Assembly: GCF_900107855.1 (NCBI RefSeq) | Contig: NZ_FNRJ01000002.1 | Span: 256,453 to 320,452 of the forward strand | Length of the DNA: 64,000 bases | Source of the DNA: Marinobacterium iners DSM 11526 | GTDB lineage: Bacteria; Pseudomonadota; Gammaproteobacteria; Pseudomonadales; Balneatricaceae | Direction of reading: 5' to 3' | Shown: positions 1 through 7,291 of the stretch, piece by piece | Layout: the number at the start of each line of letters is the position of its first letter | Position numbering within the stretch: the first letter of the stretch is position 1 | Notes under the pieces: generated by a model | The model's database searches: none | What the model was told of the DNA's origin: nothing | Seen by the model: the letters and a program-made list of their open reading frames with translations, nothing else | Made by a program: the position numbers and the translations under genes

Positions 1-1
1 G

Positions 2-592
2 GTACTGGTTGCCACTGATGACATGTACGAGCACATCCTGTTCACCGATCAGCCGTTCTGCAACATCCTGAACGCCTGTCCTGAGCTGTATGACCGTACC
101 ATCGTGCTGAACGGTGTTTCCAAGGCCTACTCCATGACCGGCTGGCGTATCGGTTATGCGGCAGGCCCGGCCAAGCTGATCGGCGCCATGAAGAAAATTC
201 AGTCACAGAGCACATCCAATCCGAACTCCATCGCTCAGGTGGCGGCTCAGGCGGCACTGGATGGCCCACAGGATTGTGTTGCCATGATGGTCAGCGCATT
301 CAAGCAGCGTCATGACTTCGTGGTCAATGCACTGAACGAGATCGACGGTGTCGAGTGCATCCGGGCGGACGGTACCTTTTACGCCTTCCCGAGCTTCCAC
401 AAGGTGATCGACTCTCGCCCCGAGTTTAATGATGACATTGCATTGGCCGAATTCCTGTTGCAGGAAGCCGGTGTAGCACTGGTGCCTGGATCGGCCTTTG
501 GCACACCCGGCAACATGCGACTTTCCTTCGCTACCAGCCTGAATGTGCTCGAGGATGCAATCAGCCGCATCAAGGCGGCACTGGAACGCTAA
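2..592 (+). CDS. Class I PLP-dependent aminotransferase, C-terminal part (5' end outside window)
   Basis: Partial gene: the frame is already open at base 2 and runs 196 codons to TAA at 592. The fragment holds the second half of a fold-type I aminotransferase of the aspartate/aromatic class. VSKAYSMTGWRIGY carries the Lys that forms the Schiff base with PLP, and the upstream TDDMYEHI corresponds to the family Asp/Tyr pair that contacts the cofactor. The C-terminal small domain ends with a GSAFG...MRLSFA segment; its Arg is expected to bind the substrate alpha-carboxylate. Such enzymes exchange amino groups between aspartate (or aromatic amino acids, or prephenate) and 2-oxoglutarate. Substrate cannot be decided from this fragment. 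A clear terminator follows, so it ends a transcription unit. Confidence 0.9.
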   Translation, partial: VLVATDDMYEHILFTDQPFCNILNACPELYDRTIVLNGVSKAYSMTGWRIGYAAGPAKLIGAMKKIQSQSTSNPNSIAQVAAQAALDGPQDCVAMMVSAFKQRHDFVVNALNEIDGVECIRADGTFYAFPSFHKVIDSRPEFNDDIALAEFLLQEAGVALVPGSAFGTPGNMRLSFATSLNVLEDAISRIKAALER

Positions 593-596
593 ACAC

Positions 597-623
597 AAGC
601 CCCGGCACAGTCCGGGGCTTTTT
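597..623 (+). terminator. Rho-independent terminator after the aminotransferase
   Basis: A 9-bp perfect stem (AAGCCCCGG / CCGGGGCTT) with a 6-base loop is followed by a short T run, five bases after the aminotransferase stop codon. Confidence 0.9.
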
Positions 624-651
624 GTATCCCCTATCCTGATCGAACACTGCC

Positions 652-1845
652 ATGAAAACCAGAATTCTGACTCGACTGCTTGCCGATACATCCGCTCCGG
701 CCCTGCTGCTGAAGGACTCCAAAGCCGAATGGAGCAACGAGGCCTTTGAACAGTTGCCGAAAAAGCAGCGTAAGAGCATTGTGGACTGGAGCAGTGACAG
801 CAAAAATACCGACATCCTGATCAGCCAGGGCGTGATCTTTGAGCGCCTGAAAACGGATGAGCACTACCTGATATTGGCGTGCGGGCACCGTGCCGGACAA
901 CAGCAGCGAGCATTGCTGCAGGAGCTGATGCCTGCCCTGGCCTCGGGCAGCGACCCGTTCTTTATTCTGCCGCAACTGCTGGCATCCCTGCTTGACTGGC
1001 CCGAGGCGGCTGGCTGCAAGCTGCAGGGCACTGATAAGCTGGCTCTGATGGGACACTGGTCCGGACAACATCTGTTGCCACCGCAAACATTGGAGCTTAA
1101 AAACAGCTCAGCAGCTCCGCTCTACCAGCAAGGCCAGCCCGGTACCCTGATTCTGGAATGGGACCGAAACGAAGCCAGAGTGCGCGATCCCCTGCTTGGG
1201 GATCAGGGACTCTGGATTGCACAGCGCGTGGATTCCCGCAATGGCAACCCATTGGGACACTTGAGCCTGTGGGGGGCCGAGAAAACAGCCAGCCTGGCTG
1301 ACAGTATCCATCTGATGCAACTCTGCGCCGATCTTATCAGCGCCTGGCAACCGGAACAGTTGGAAAGAAGTGAGCGCAGCCCTGCTCTCCAGCTGGACCC
1401 TTTGACACAACTGCCCGGACGCGACGCACTCGATCACACCCTTGCCGGCAGCGAGCAGGAGCGGAAGCAGTCCGGCCGTGACTGTCTGCTGGCACTGATC
1501 GACATCGACAGCCTTTCGGCAATCAACAATCTGCACGGCCAGCACGAAGGAGACCGCGTCTTGTGCCAGTTTGCCGACCGCCTGCGCCACATCTGCCGTC
1601 CTGATGACCACTTGTTCCGTTTTGGCGGCGACGAGTTCGTCCTGCTGCTTCCCGTCAAACACACGCCACCGCCTTTGCAACAGCGCCTGGATCAGATCAA
1701 CCGCGCCATGACACAGACATTAGGGTCAGCCTTTCATGCCAGTGCCGGCCTGGCTCTGCTGTCAGAAGTCAACGGCAGTGGTGATGAGCTGCTGCTGCTG
1801 GCGGACAGCCGCTTGAGAAAAGAAAAGAAACAGCGCGGGATTTGA
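652..1845 (+). CDS. Diguanylate cyclase (GGDEF domain) with uncharacterised N-terminal sensor region
   Basis: A 397-residue protein that should make c-di-GMP from two GTP. The C-terminal ~160 residues form a GGDEF domain: DPLTQLPGRDAL at its start, a DIDSLSAINN segment corresponding to the D-x-D/N-D region, then FRFGGDEFVLLLP with the signature intact. An RPDD sequence lies exactly five residues before GGDEF, matching the RxxD inhibitory I-site, so product feedback is expected. The first ~240 residues show no transmembrane helix; the beginning (ALLLKDSKAEWSNEAF) is PAS-like, and the rest could be a GAF-type fold, but neither is certain. Probably cytoplasmic. No strong ribosome site is seen before the ATG. 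It is one of two apparently intact c-di-GMP genes in the window. Confidence 0.88.
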   Translation: MKTRILTRLLADTSAPALLLKDSKAEWSNEAFEQLPKKQRKSIVDWSSDSKNTDILISQGVIFERLKTDEHYLILACGHRAGQQQRALLQELMPALASGSDPFFILPQLLASLLDWPEAAGCKLQGTDKLALMGHWSGQHLLPPQTLELKNSSAAPLYQQGQPGTLILEWDRNEARVRDPLLGDQGLWIAQRVDSRNGNPLGHLSLWGAEKTASLADSIHLMQLCADLISAWQPEQLERSERSPALQLDPLTQLPGRDALDHTLAGSEQERKQSGRDCLLALIDIDSLSAINNLHGQHEGDRVLCQFADRLRHICRPDDHLFRFGGDEFVLLLPVKHTPPPLQQRLDQINRAMTQTLGSAFHASAGLALLSEVNGSGDELLLLADSRLRKEKKQRGI

Positions 1846-1916
1846 GTGACAGATTATTGAACTGGCCAGTCTGTTAATGCACAATGACGCCTTTCTGGAA
1901 TGATCGGTTCAATTAA

Positions 1917-2573
1917 ATGGCACGAGGCAGACCCCCGGTACACAGCCGCGAAGCCTTGCTGGATCTTGGCAACCACCTTTTCCAGCGCCACGGCTATCAC
2001 GGCACCAGCCTGAGCATGATTCTGGATGCCTGTGACGTTTCGCGTGGTTCCTTCTACAATTATTTCGGCGGCAAAGAATCATTCGCCATCGAAGTCATCG
2101 AACACTATCAGGCACTGGAAATGGACCTGTGGCGCGAAGAATTCAGCCGCATTCAGGGCTCCCACGCCGACAAGCTGCGAACCATGATGCTGCGCCTGAT
2201 CGAAGACTTTTCTGATGAAAACGAACGAATCGGCTGCCTGCTGGCCAACCTGTCCGGAGAGATGGCTCTGGCCTCACCGGAATTTCGGCACGCCATTCGC
2301 GATGCAATCCAGCGTGTTATCGATGCCATAAATGACGATATGCTGATCTGTCAGCAGGAAGGCAGTGTCCGCACCGACCTCTCTGCCAGTGCCCTTGCGC
2401 GCCTGATCTGGGACTACTGGCAAGGCGCACTGCTGCGGATGAAAGTTGAAGATAGCCGCCAGCCACTTTATGACGCAGTTAATATGCTGTGGCAGCAAAT
2501 TTTGCCCGCTCCGGAACCCAACGACCGGCCCGTACATCACACAAGGGAAGTATTGCACAGTGAAACGCATTAA
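1917..2573 (+). CDS. TetR/AcrR-family transcriptional regulator
   Basis: A 218-residue one-component regulator. The N-terminal helix-turn-helix is typical of TetR: GNHLFQRHGYHGTSLSMILDA followed by CDVSRGSFYNYFGGKESFA. The C-terminal ligand-binding domain is all-helical and resembles the TetR_C_6 type. Its 3' end overlaps the start of the TolC-family gene by 14 bases, so the two are translationally coupled and the regulator probably controls that outer-membrane component together with itself. A perfect 10-bp palindrome (ACTGGCCAGT, 1861-1870) lies 46 bases before the start and is a possible autoregulatory site. Ligand unknown; a lipophilic or toxic small molecule is the usual case. Confidence 0.9.
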   Translation: MARGRPPVHSREALLDLGNHLFQRHGYHGTSLSMILDACDVSRGSFYNYFGGKESFAIEVIEHYQALEMDLWREEFSRIQGSHADKLRTMMLRLIEDFSDENERIGCLLANLSGEMALASPEFRHAIRDAIQRVIDAINDDMLICQQEGSVRTDLSASALARLIWDYWQGALLRMKVEDSRQPLYDAVNMLWQQILPAPEPNDRPVHHTREVLHSETH

Positions 2574-3873
2574 ACGGAAACTCATCCCGCTGCTGGCCCT
2601 TGCCAGCTTCAGCAGTGCACCTGCTGGTGCAGCGGCTCTTGCCGATCTGTACCGCATGGCACTGGATAACGACCCGCAGCTCAAGGCCGCAGAAGCCCGC
2701 TACCTGGCCGGGCAGGAAGCAGAGACTCAGGGGCTGGCGCAACTGCTGCCACAAATCAATGCCGGTGGCAGCTACACACACAGTAATGATGGCTATCGTG
2801 ACCAGAGCGCAGATGATCGCGCCTGGCAGGTCTCTCTGGTACAGCCGGTATTCGACACTGCCAAGTGGTTCGGTTATCAGAAAAGCCAGCTGATCACAGA
2901 ACAGACATCGCTTCAATTCGATCTTGACCAGCAGCAGCTGATCCAGCGCACGGTTGACGCTTACCTTGGCGTTCTGCGTGCCATGAGCACGCTGGAGACC
3001 GCTCAGGCCCAAGAACGCGCATTGCAGCGCCGACTGGAGCAGGTAAACGCGCAATTTGAGGTTGGCGTGATTGCCATCACCGATGTACAGGAAGCCCAGG
3101 CTTCCTTTGATAATGCTGTCGTACAGCGAATCGATGCTGAAGGCGCCCTGACCAACAGCTATGAAGCACTGGAGCGGCTGGCGGGACAGCAATTTACCAC
3201 GGTCGACCTGCTGCGCGAGGATTATCCGATTGAGCCGATTACACCGGCTGAGCCCGCGCCATGGCTCGAAAAGGCACGTAGCGGCAACCTGGCCCTCAAA
3301 CTCAGCGAGCTTGGCATTGAAACCAGCCGCCGCGACAGTCAGATTGCACGTGCCGGCCATCATCCGCGCGTGAATCTCGAAGCCAACTATGGCTACAGTG
3401 AATCTGAATTCACTAGTCACCCCTGGGAGGACAGCAGTTCGGTAGCCCTGACTCTGAGCGTACCGCTGTTCAGCGGAGGCGCCACAAGTTCTCAGGTACG
3501 CGAGGCGCAGCAGAACCTGTATGCCGCCCAGTATGAGCGTGAGGACCGGTATCGTGAGGTCACGGAACAGACCCGTTCGCTCTTGCGCAACCTGCAAACC
3601 AGCGTCCAGAGCGTGAAAGCCCGGATGCAGAGCATTAAATCACGCGAGACGGCCCTGCGTGCCACTGAAGAAGGCTTCAACGTGGGTACCCGCAACGTGG
3701 TGGATGTGTTGCAGGCCGAACAGGCGCTGTATCAAGCCCGACTGGACTACGCGACTGCACGATTCAATCATGTGTCCACCCTGTTCCGTTTCAAGCAACA
3801 GCTGGGCACGCTGAGCCCCGATGACCTGCTGTCACTGGATGAATGGCTGAAGTCATCGACCGCAGCTCAATAA
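2560..3873 (+). CDS. TolC-family outer-membrane efflux/secretion channel
   Basis: A 437-residue outer-membrane protein. I start it at GTG 2560, because AAGGGAAG lies nine bases upstream and the N-terminus (KRIKRKLIPLLALASFSSAPAGAAA) then reads as a signal peptide; an upstream in-frame ATG would remove the signal from the N-terminus. Two TolC repeats are visible: LADLYRMALDNDPQLKAAEARY at the mature start, and a second half near LARKARSG-like helices, ending in EEGFNVGTRNVVDVLQAEQ, the family hallmark. It would form the trimeric exit duct for tripartite efflux or type I secretion. No adaptor or inner-membrane pump is encoded beside it, so it probably serves partners elsewhere. It overlaps the TetR gene by 14 bases. 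Confidence 0.9.
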   Translation: MKRIKRKLIPLLALASFSSAPAGAAALADLYRMALDNDPQLKAAEARYLAGQEAETQGLAQLLPQINAGGSYTHSNDGYRDQSADDRAWQVSLVQPVFDTAKWFGYQKSQLITEQTSLQFDLDQQQLIQRTVDAYLGVLRAMSTLETAQAQERALQRRLEQVNAQFEVGVIAITDVQEAQASFDNAVVQRIDAEGALTNSYEALERLAGQQFTTVDLLREDYPIEPITPAEPAPWLEKARSGNLALKLSELGIETSRRDSQIARAGHHPRVNLEANYGYSESEFTSHPWEDSSSVALTLSVPLFSGGATSSQVREAQQNLYAAQYEREDRYREVTEQTRSLLRNLQTSVQSVKARMQSIKSRETALRATEEGFNVGTRNVVDVLQAEQALYQARLDYATARFNHVSTLFRFKQQLGTLSPDDLLSLDEWLKSSTAAQ

Positions 3874-3891
3874 ATCCTGACCTGAATACGT

Positions 3892-3917
3892 AAAAAGCCG
3901 GCAGTTGCCGGCTTTTT
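3892..3917. terminator. Bidirectional terminator between the TolC gene and the convergent 263-aa gene
   Basis: GCCGGC-AGTT-GCCGGC stem flanked by A5 on the left and T5 on the right, so it gives a hairpin plus U-tract in both directions. It sits between two convergent genes. Confidence 0.9.
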
Positions 3918-3961
3918 ATTGTGCTTTTGTGATACCGAGTCGCCGGCACATTGCAAGCCAC

Positions 3962-4753
3962 TCAATGCAGCGTGGGCGCATCTTCATCCGATTCAGGCAA
4001 AATCAGCTGGCCAGCACTGTCCAGCGGCAAGGCGCCCTGCCCCTGAGCCAGTTCCAGCAATTGCTGCAGCAGCATTTCAGTCAAGTGGGCACTGATGATC
4101 AGCCCGGCAGGCGGATCACCTTCAAACATGTCTTCATCTACCAATTCGTCGGCACGGAGTCCTAATAGCAGCGGGTTTTCCTGTATCAGCGGTGCCAGGT
4201 CATCCGGCGCAAACACCACATAATCCGAAGATACCTGCAGCGCCAGCTGATAGGCATCATGAGGGGCTTCCCCCAACTGCTTGAGATAGGCTTTCTCGGC
4301 CGCATTAAACAGCACAGACAACTGGCTGTTCTGGCGCTGACTAAGATCAGGTGGAGCCACATCACTGTAGTCCACACTTTTAACTTCGGGAATGTTGTCC
4401 AGCTCCCACGCATCGACCAGAATACGGTCATCGCTGTCGATCTGGAGCCACTCACGATTGACAGCCACTGCCAGCAGCCCCTCAAGCGCCGCCGCACAGA
4501 TATTGCTGGTCACTATTACGCCAATACTTGGGTTTTCAATCTCGGCAGGATCTTCCACCAGCTCACCGGCACGTGCTGACAGCAGTTTCGGATCTTCCGC
4601 AATCAACTCCGCCAGAGCTAACGGTGAAAGATTGAGCATCTGCTGACACACCCGGTGTGCCGTGATGTAAGGCTCACGCTGACCACTTTCCTGCATGGTG
4701 CGTACATAACGTTGCCGCACCCTGTCCATAAGATCTGCCAGCCGACGACTCAT
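3962..4753 (-). CDS. Uncharacterised acidic protein (263 aa)
   Basis: I do not recognise this family. The product is acidic and soluble-looking, without a signal peptide or membrane segment. It begins MSRRLADLMDRVRQRYVR and contains two similar-looking alternations of acidic and hydrophobic helices: AELIAEDPKLLSARAGELVE, and later APLIQENPLLLGLRADELVD. The two motifs share the pattern LI.E(D/N)P.LL..RA.ELV, which suggests an internal duplication. The gene lies 35 bases after the 215-residue gene and that gene lies just after dcd, all on the minus strand, so the three are probably co-transcribed. Coding is supported by length, codon character and operon position. Function unknown. Confidence 0.75.
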   Translation of the reverse strand: MSRRLADLMDRVRQRYVRTMQESGQREPYITAHRVCQQMLNLSPLALAELIAEDPKLLSARAGELVEDPAEIENPSIGVIVTSNICAAALEGLLAVAVNREWLQIDSDDRILVDAWELDNIPEVKSVDYSDVAPPDLSQRQNSQLSVLFNAAEKAYLKQLGEAPHDAYQLALQVSSDYVVFAPDDLAPLIQENPLLLGLRADELVDEDMFEGDPPAGLIISAHLTEMLLQQLLELAQGQGALPLDSAGQLILPESDEDAPTLH

Positions 4754-4788
4754 GCCGTGCCTCCGCCCATCTGCAGGATAAACCCTGC

Positions 4789-5436
4789 TTAGTGAATGGT
4801 AATACCCACAGGTTTAACGTCATCTTTCAGCTTGTCAAACTGCTCACGCAGCTGCAGCAAGGGTATCAGACCAAAATCGAGTGGCTCTGCCGGCAGTTCG
4901 CACCAGTCCAGCGCCCAGATCCGGGTCATCAGCTCATATTCGCCAATCAGAGCATCCATGAAAATCATCACCGCCTCAACCCGCGGATCCATCTCCAGTA
5001 TTTTGGGAGAATCCTGCAGATAGATGGCCAGGTGCAGCTTGCCTTCGATCACGCGCAGTGAACACCAGAACTCTTCAATATCACAGTACTCTTCACCCAG
5101 GTTGACGCAGGACGGTACTGGATCATAGCGGTGATTGAAGGCACGAAAGTTGATGCCACTGAGCTCAGGCGCAGCACCCACCACACTGAGTACAGCATGG
5201 ATCGACTCAGGATAGCCGTCACAACCAAAGATCATCTCGACCGGCCCTTCTTCATGCTCGCGCTCAAAGTGGAAGGTCAGATTACGGTCGATTTTCTGCA
5301 GCGAGACACGGTAGGTATCGAGCAGGTTGTCGGCATCAAACTGCATATCCTGCTGACTATCCAGCAGCTGATCGAGTGTTTGTTCAATCTGCTGCCAGAA
5401 AGCGCGGATCTGATTCAAATCAGGATTGGAATTCAT
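4789..5436 (-). CDS. Uncharacterised acidic protein (215 aa) downstream of dcd
   Basis: Not recognised. The product is strongly acidic (for example FEREHEEGPVEM and NLGEEYCDIEEFWCSL), with no signal peptide or transmembrane helix, so a cytosolic protein is likely. I start it at ATG 5436 (MNSNPDLNQIRAFW) rather than at the TTG three codons earlier. It follows dcd by about 24 bases and precedes the 263-residue gene by 35, on the same strand. The first ~40 residues look helical, and the middle looks like a mixed alpha/beta fold. Genome position beside a nucleotide-metabolism gene is suggestive at most. No function is proposed. Confidence 0.75.
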   Translation of the reverse strand: MNSNPDLNQIRAFWQQIEQTLDQLLDSQQDMQFDADNLLDTYRVSLQKIDRNLTFHFEREHEEGPVEMIFGCDGYPESIHAVLSVVGAAPELSGINFRAFNHRYDPVPSCVNLGEEYCDIEEFWCSLRVIEGKLHLAIYLQDSPKILEMDPRVEAVMIFMDALIGEYELMTRIWALDWCELPAEPLDFGLIPLLQLREQFDKLKDDVKPVGITIH

Positions 5437-5460
5437 GTACACCAATGATGTTAAAGCGTG

Positions 5461-6027
5461 TCAGGTTCGCGGAACAACAACACCCGTCTGTCCCTGGTAT
5501 TTGCCACTGCGATCTTTATAGGAGGTCTCACAAACCTCATCTGCGCCGAGAAACAGCATCTGAGCTACGCCTTCATTGGCATAGATACGGGCCGGCAGTG
5601 GCGTCGTGTTGGAGAATTCGAGGGTTACATGTCCTTCCCATTCGGGCTCCAGCGGTGTCACGTTAACGATGATACCGCAGCGAGCATAGGTACTTTTACC
5701 CAGGCAGATCGTCAGTACGTCTCGCGGGATACGGAAGTACTCGACCGTACGTGCCAGTGCAAACGAGTTGGGAGGAATAATGCAAACGTCAGACTGCACA
5801 TCAACAAAGCTGCCCTGATCGAAGTTCTTCGGATCCACGATGGAGGAGTTGATGTTGGTGAAGATCTTGAATTCGTCCGCACAGCGAACATCGTAACCAT
5901 AGCTCGAGGTCCCGTAGGACACAATCGGCTGATCATTGGCACGTCGTACCTGACCGGCCTCGAACGGCTCAATCATGCGGTGTTTGTCCGCCATCTGGCG
6001 AATCCAGCGATCCGACTTTATACCCAT
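5461..6027 (-). CDS. dcd: dCTP deaminase
   Basis: A 188-residue cytosolic enzyme that deaminates dCTP to dUTP and so supplies dUMP for thymidylate synthesis. The length equals that of the classical homotrimeric Dcd. Recognised blocks are [13 protein letters not shown] at the start, [27 protein letters not shown], the nucleotide-binding [10 protein letters not shown], and [18 protein letters not shown], which holds the catalytic Glu. The C-terminus ([19 protein letters not shown]) matches the family's closing segment. It is separated from the upstream apbC gene by a terminator and is followed closely by two unknown genes on the same strand. The apbC-dcd neighbourhood is, from memory, common in pseudomonad-like gammaproteobacteria. 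Confidence 0.97.
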   Translation of the reverse strand: MGIKSDRWIRQMADKHRMIEPFEAGQVRRANDQPIVSYGTSSYGYDVRCADEFKIFTNINSSIVDPKNFDQGSFVDVQSDVCIIPPNSFALARTVEYFRIPRDVLTICLGKSTYARCGIIVNVTPLEPEWEGHVTLEFSNTTPLPARIYANEGVAQMLFLGADEVCETSYKDRSGKYQGQTGVVVPRT

Positions 6028-6088
6028 AGCTGCCTGTTCACCTGAAAGTCTGTTGGCAAATCAACGCACCATTCTATACGTTTTGGGC

Positions 6089-6121
6089 AAAAAAAACCGC
6101 CCCGGTGTAACACTGGGGCGG
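6089..6121 (-). terminator. Rho-independent terminator after apbC
   Basis: The hairpin has CCGCCCC and GGGGCGG arms with an extra GTG/CAC inner pairing. On the minus strand it is followed by a run of eight T (A8 at 6089-6096 on the plus strand). It sits 20 bases after the apbC stop. Confidence 0.92.
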
Positions 6122-6140
6122 AAAATTTCATCTCGCTGTA

Positions 6141-7238
6141 CTAGTCACTGTTGACCTGAATAGTGGGAATTGAGTTCCCCGCTGTAGTTAATTTTTTTGC
6201 CAGCCGCGCGCCCATGCTCCGAGCAATTTCTCGATAGCGCTGGGCATGGCCACTTTCGGGGTCGGCAACCACCGTCGGCTTGCCGGCATCGGTCTGCTCA
6301 CGAATCGCAAGCGCCAGCGGCAACTGCCCCAGCAGCTCTGTCTCGTACTGTTGCGCGATGCGCGCGCCACCACCAGCACCAAACAGCGCTTCTTCATGGC
6401 CACACTGACTGCAGATATGCACACTCATATTCTCGACAATTCCAAGCACCGGAATATCCACCTTGCGGAACATCTCGATCCCTTTGCGGGCATCCAGCAG
6501 AGCAATATCCTGTGGCGTAGTGACAATGACCGCCGCGCTGACCGGTACCCGCTGCGCCAGCGTCAGCTGGATATCGCCGGTGCCGGGCGGCATGTCGATC
6601 AGCAGGTAGTCCAGATCCTGCCACAATGTCTGGTTCAGCAACTGCTGCATGGCGCCACTCACCATTGGTCCGCGCCAGACCATGGGTGTGTTTTCATCGA
6701 CCAGATAGCTCATCGACATGGACTGAATACCATGCCCCACGATCGGACGGAAGTATTTCTCTTCCGCGGTTTCGGGTCGCTGTCCTTCGGGAATTCCCAA
6801 CATCATGCCCTGACTGGGGCCATAAATATCCGCATCCAGAATACCCACCCGTGCGCCTTCCGCTGCGAGCGCCAGCGCCAGGTTTACGGTGGTAGTCGAC
6901 TTGCCAACTCCACCTTTGCCGGAAGCAATGGCGATAATATTGCGAACCCCTTCAAGGCCAGGTAGCTTTTTAGGGCTGGGGTGTGCCTGAATCTGCTGGC
7001 AAACCTGGATCTCAACGGTATGCCCTGCATACATCTCGCTAACCGTCTCATTCAAGCCATCATGCAGCCTCGAGTGCTGGCTGGCACAGGCAAATCCCAG
7101 CTCAACTACAACCCTGATGCGGGTGTCATCAATTTCTATCGGACCAACCCGGCCAATGTCCGCCAGGGCCAGCCCGGTATCGGGATCAATCCAAGCCTCA
7201 ATGGCTGCACGTATCTGCTCGGCATTTGCTGCTGTCAT
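6141..7238 (-). CDS. apbC: Iron-sulfur cluster carrier protein ApbC (Mrp/NBP35 family)
   Basis: A 365-residue P-loop ATPase that binds and transfers [4Fe-4S] clusters to apo-proteins in the cytosol. A short N-terminal MIP18/DUF59-like domain (about residues 1-85) precedes the Mrp domain. The deviant Walker A is IASGKGGVGKSTTTVNLAL, followed by ILDADIYGPSQ and LIDMPPGTGDIQLTL. The MSVHICSQCGHEEALFG segment carries the CxxC that bridges the cluster between two subunits. All key residues are present. The start ATG at 7238 has AAGGAGT just upstream. It is a single-gene unit ended by the terminator at 6089-6121. Confidence 0.95.
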   Translation of the reverse strand: MTAANAEQIRAAIEAWIDPDTGLALADIGRVGPIEIDDTRIRVVVELGFACASQHSRLHDGLNETVSEMYAGHTVEIQVCQQIQAHPSPKKLPGLEGVRNIIAIASGKGGVGKSTTTVNLALALAAEGARVGILDADIYGPSQGMMLGIPEGQRPETAEEKYFRPIVGHGIQSMSMSYLVDENTPMVWRGPMVSGAMQQLLNQTLWQDLDYLLIDMPPGTGDIQLTLAQRVPVSAAVIVTTPQDIALLDARKGIEMFRKVDIPVLGIVENMSVHICSQCGHEEALFGAGGGARIAQQYETELLGQLPLALAIREQTDAGKPTVVADPESGHAQRYREIARSMGARLAKKLTTAGNSIPTIQVNSD

Positions 7239-7291
7239 GGAAACTCCTTGAACGATCTGAGCCTGATAATAACCCAGTACTATAGTCGGAA

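Noticed and set aside
2479-3597. Minus-strand 372-codon open frame
   Set aside because: Antisense shadow of the TolC-family gene; no family resemblance and no start context.
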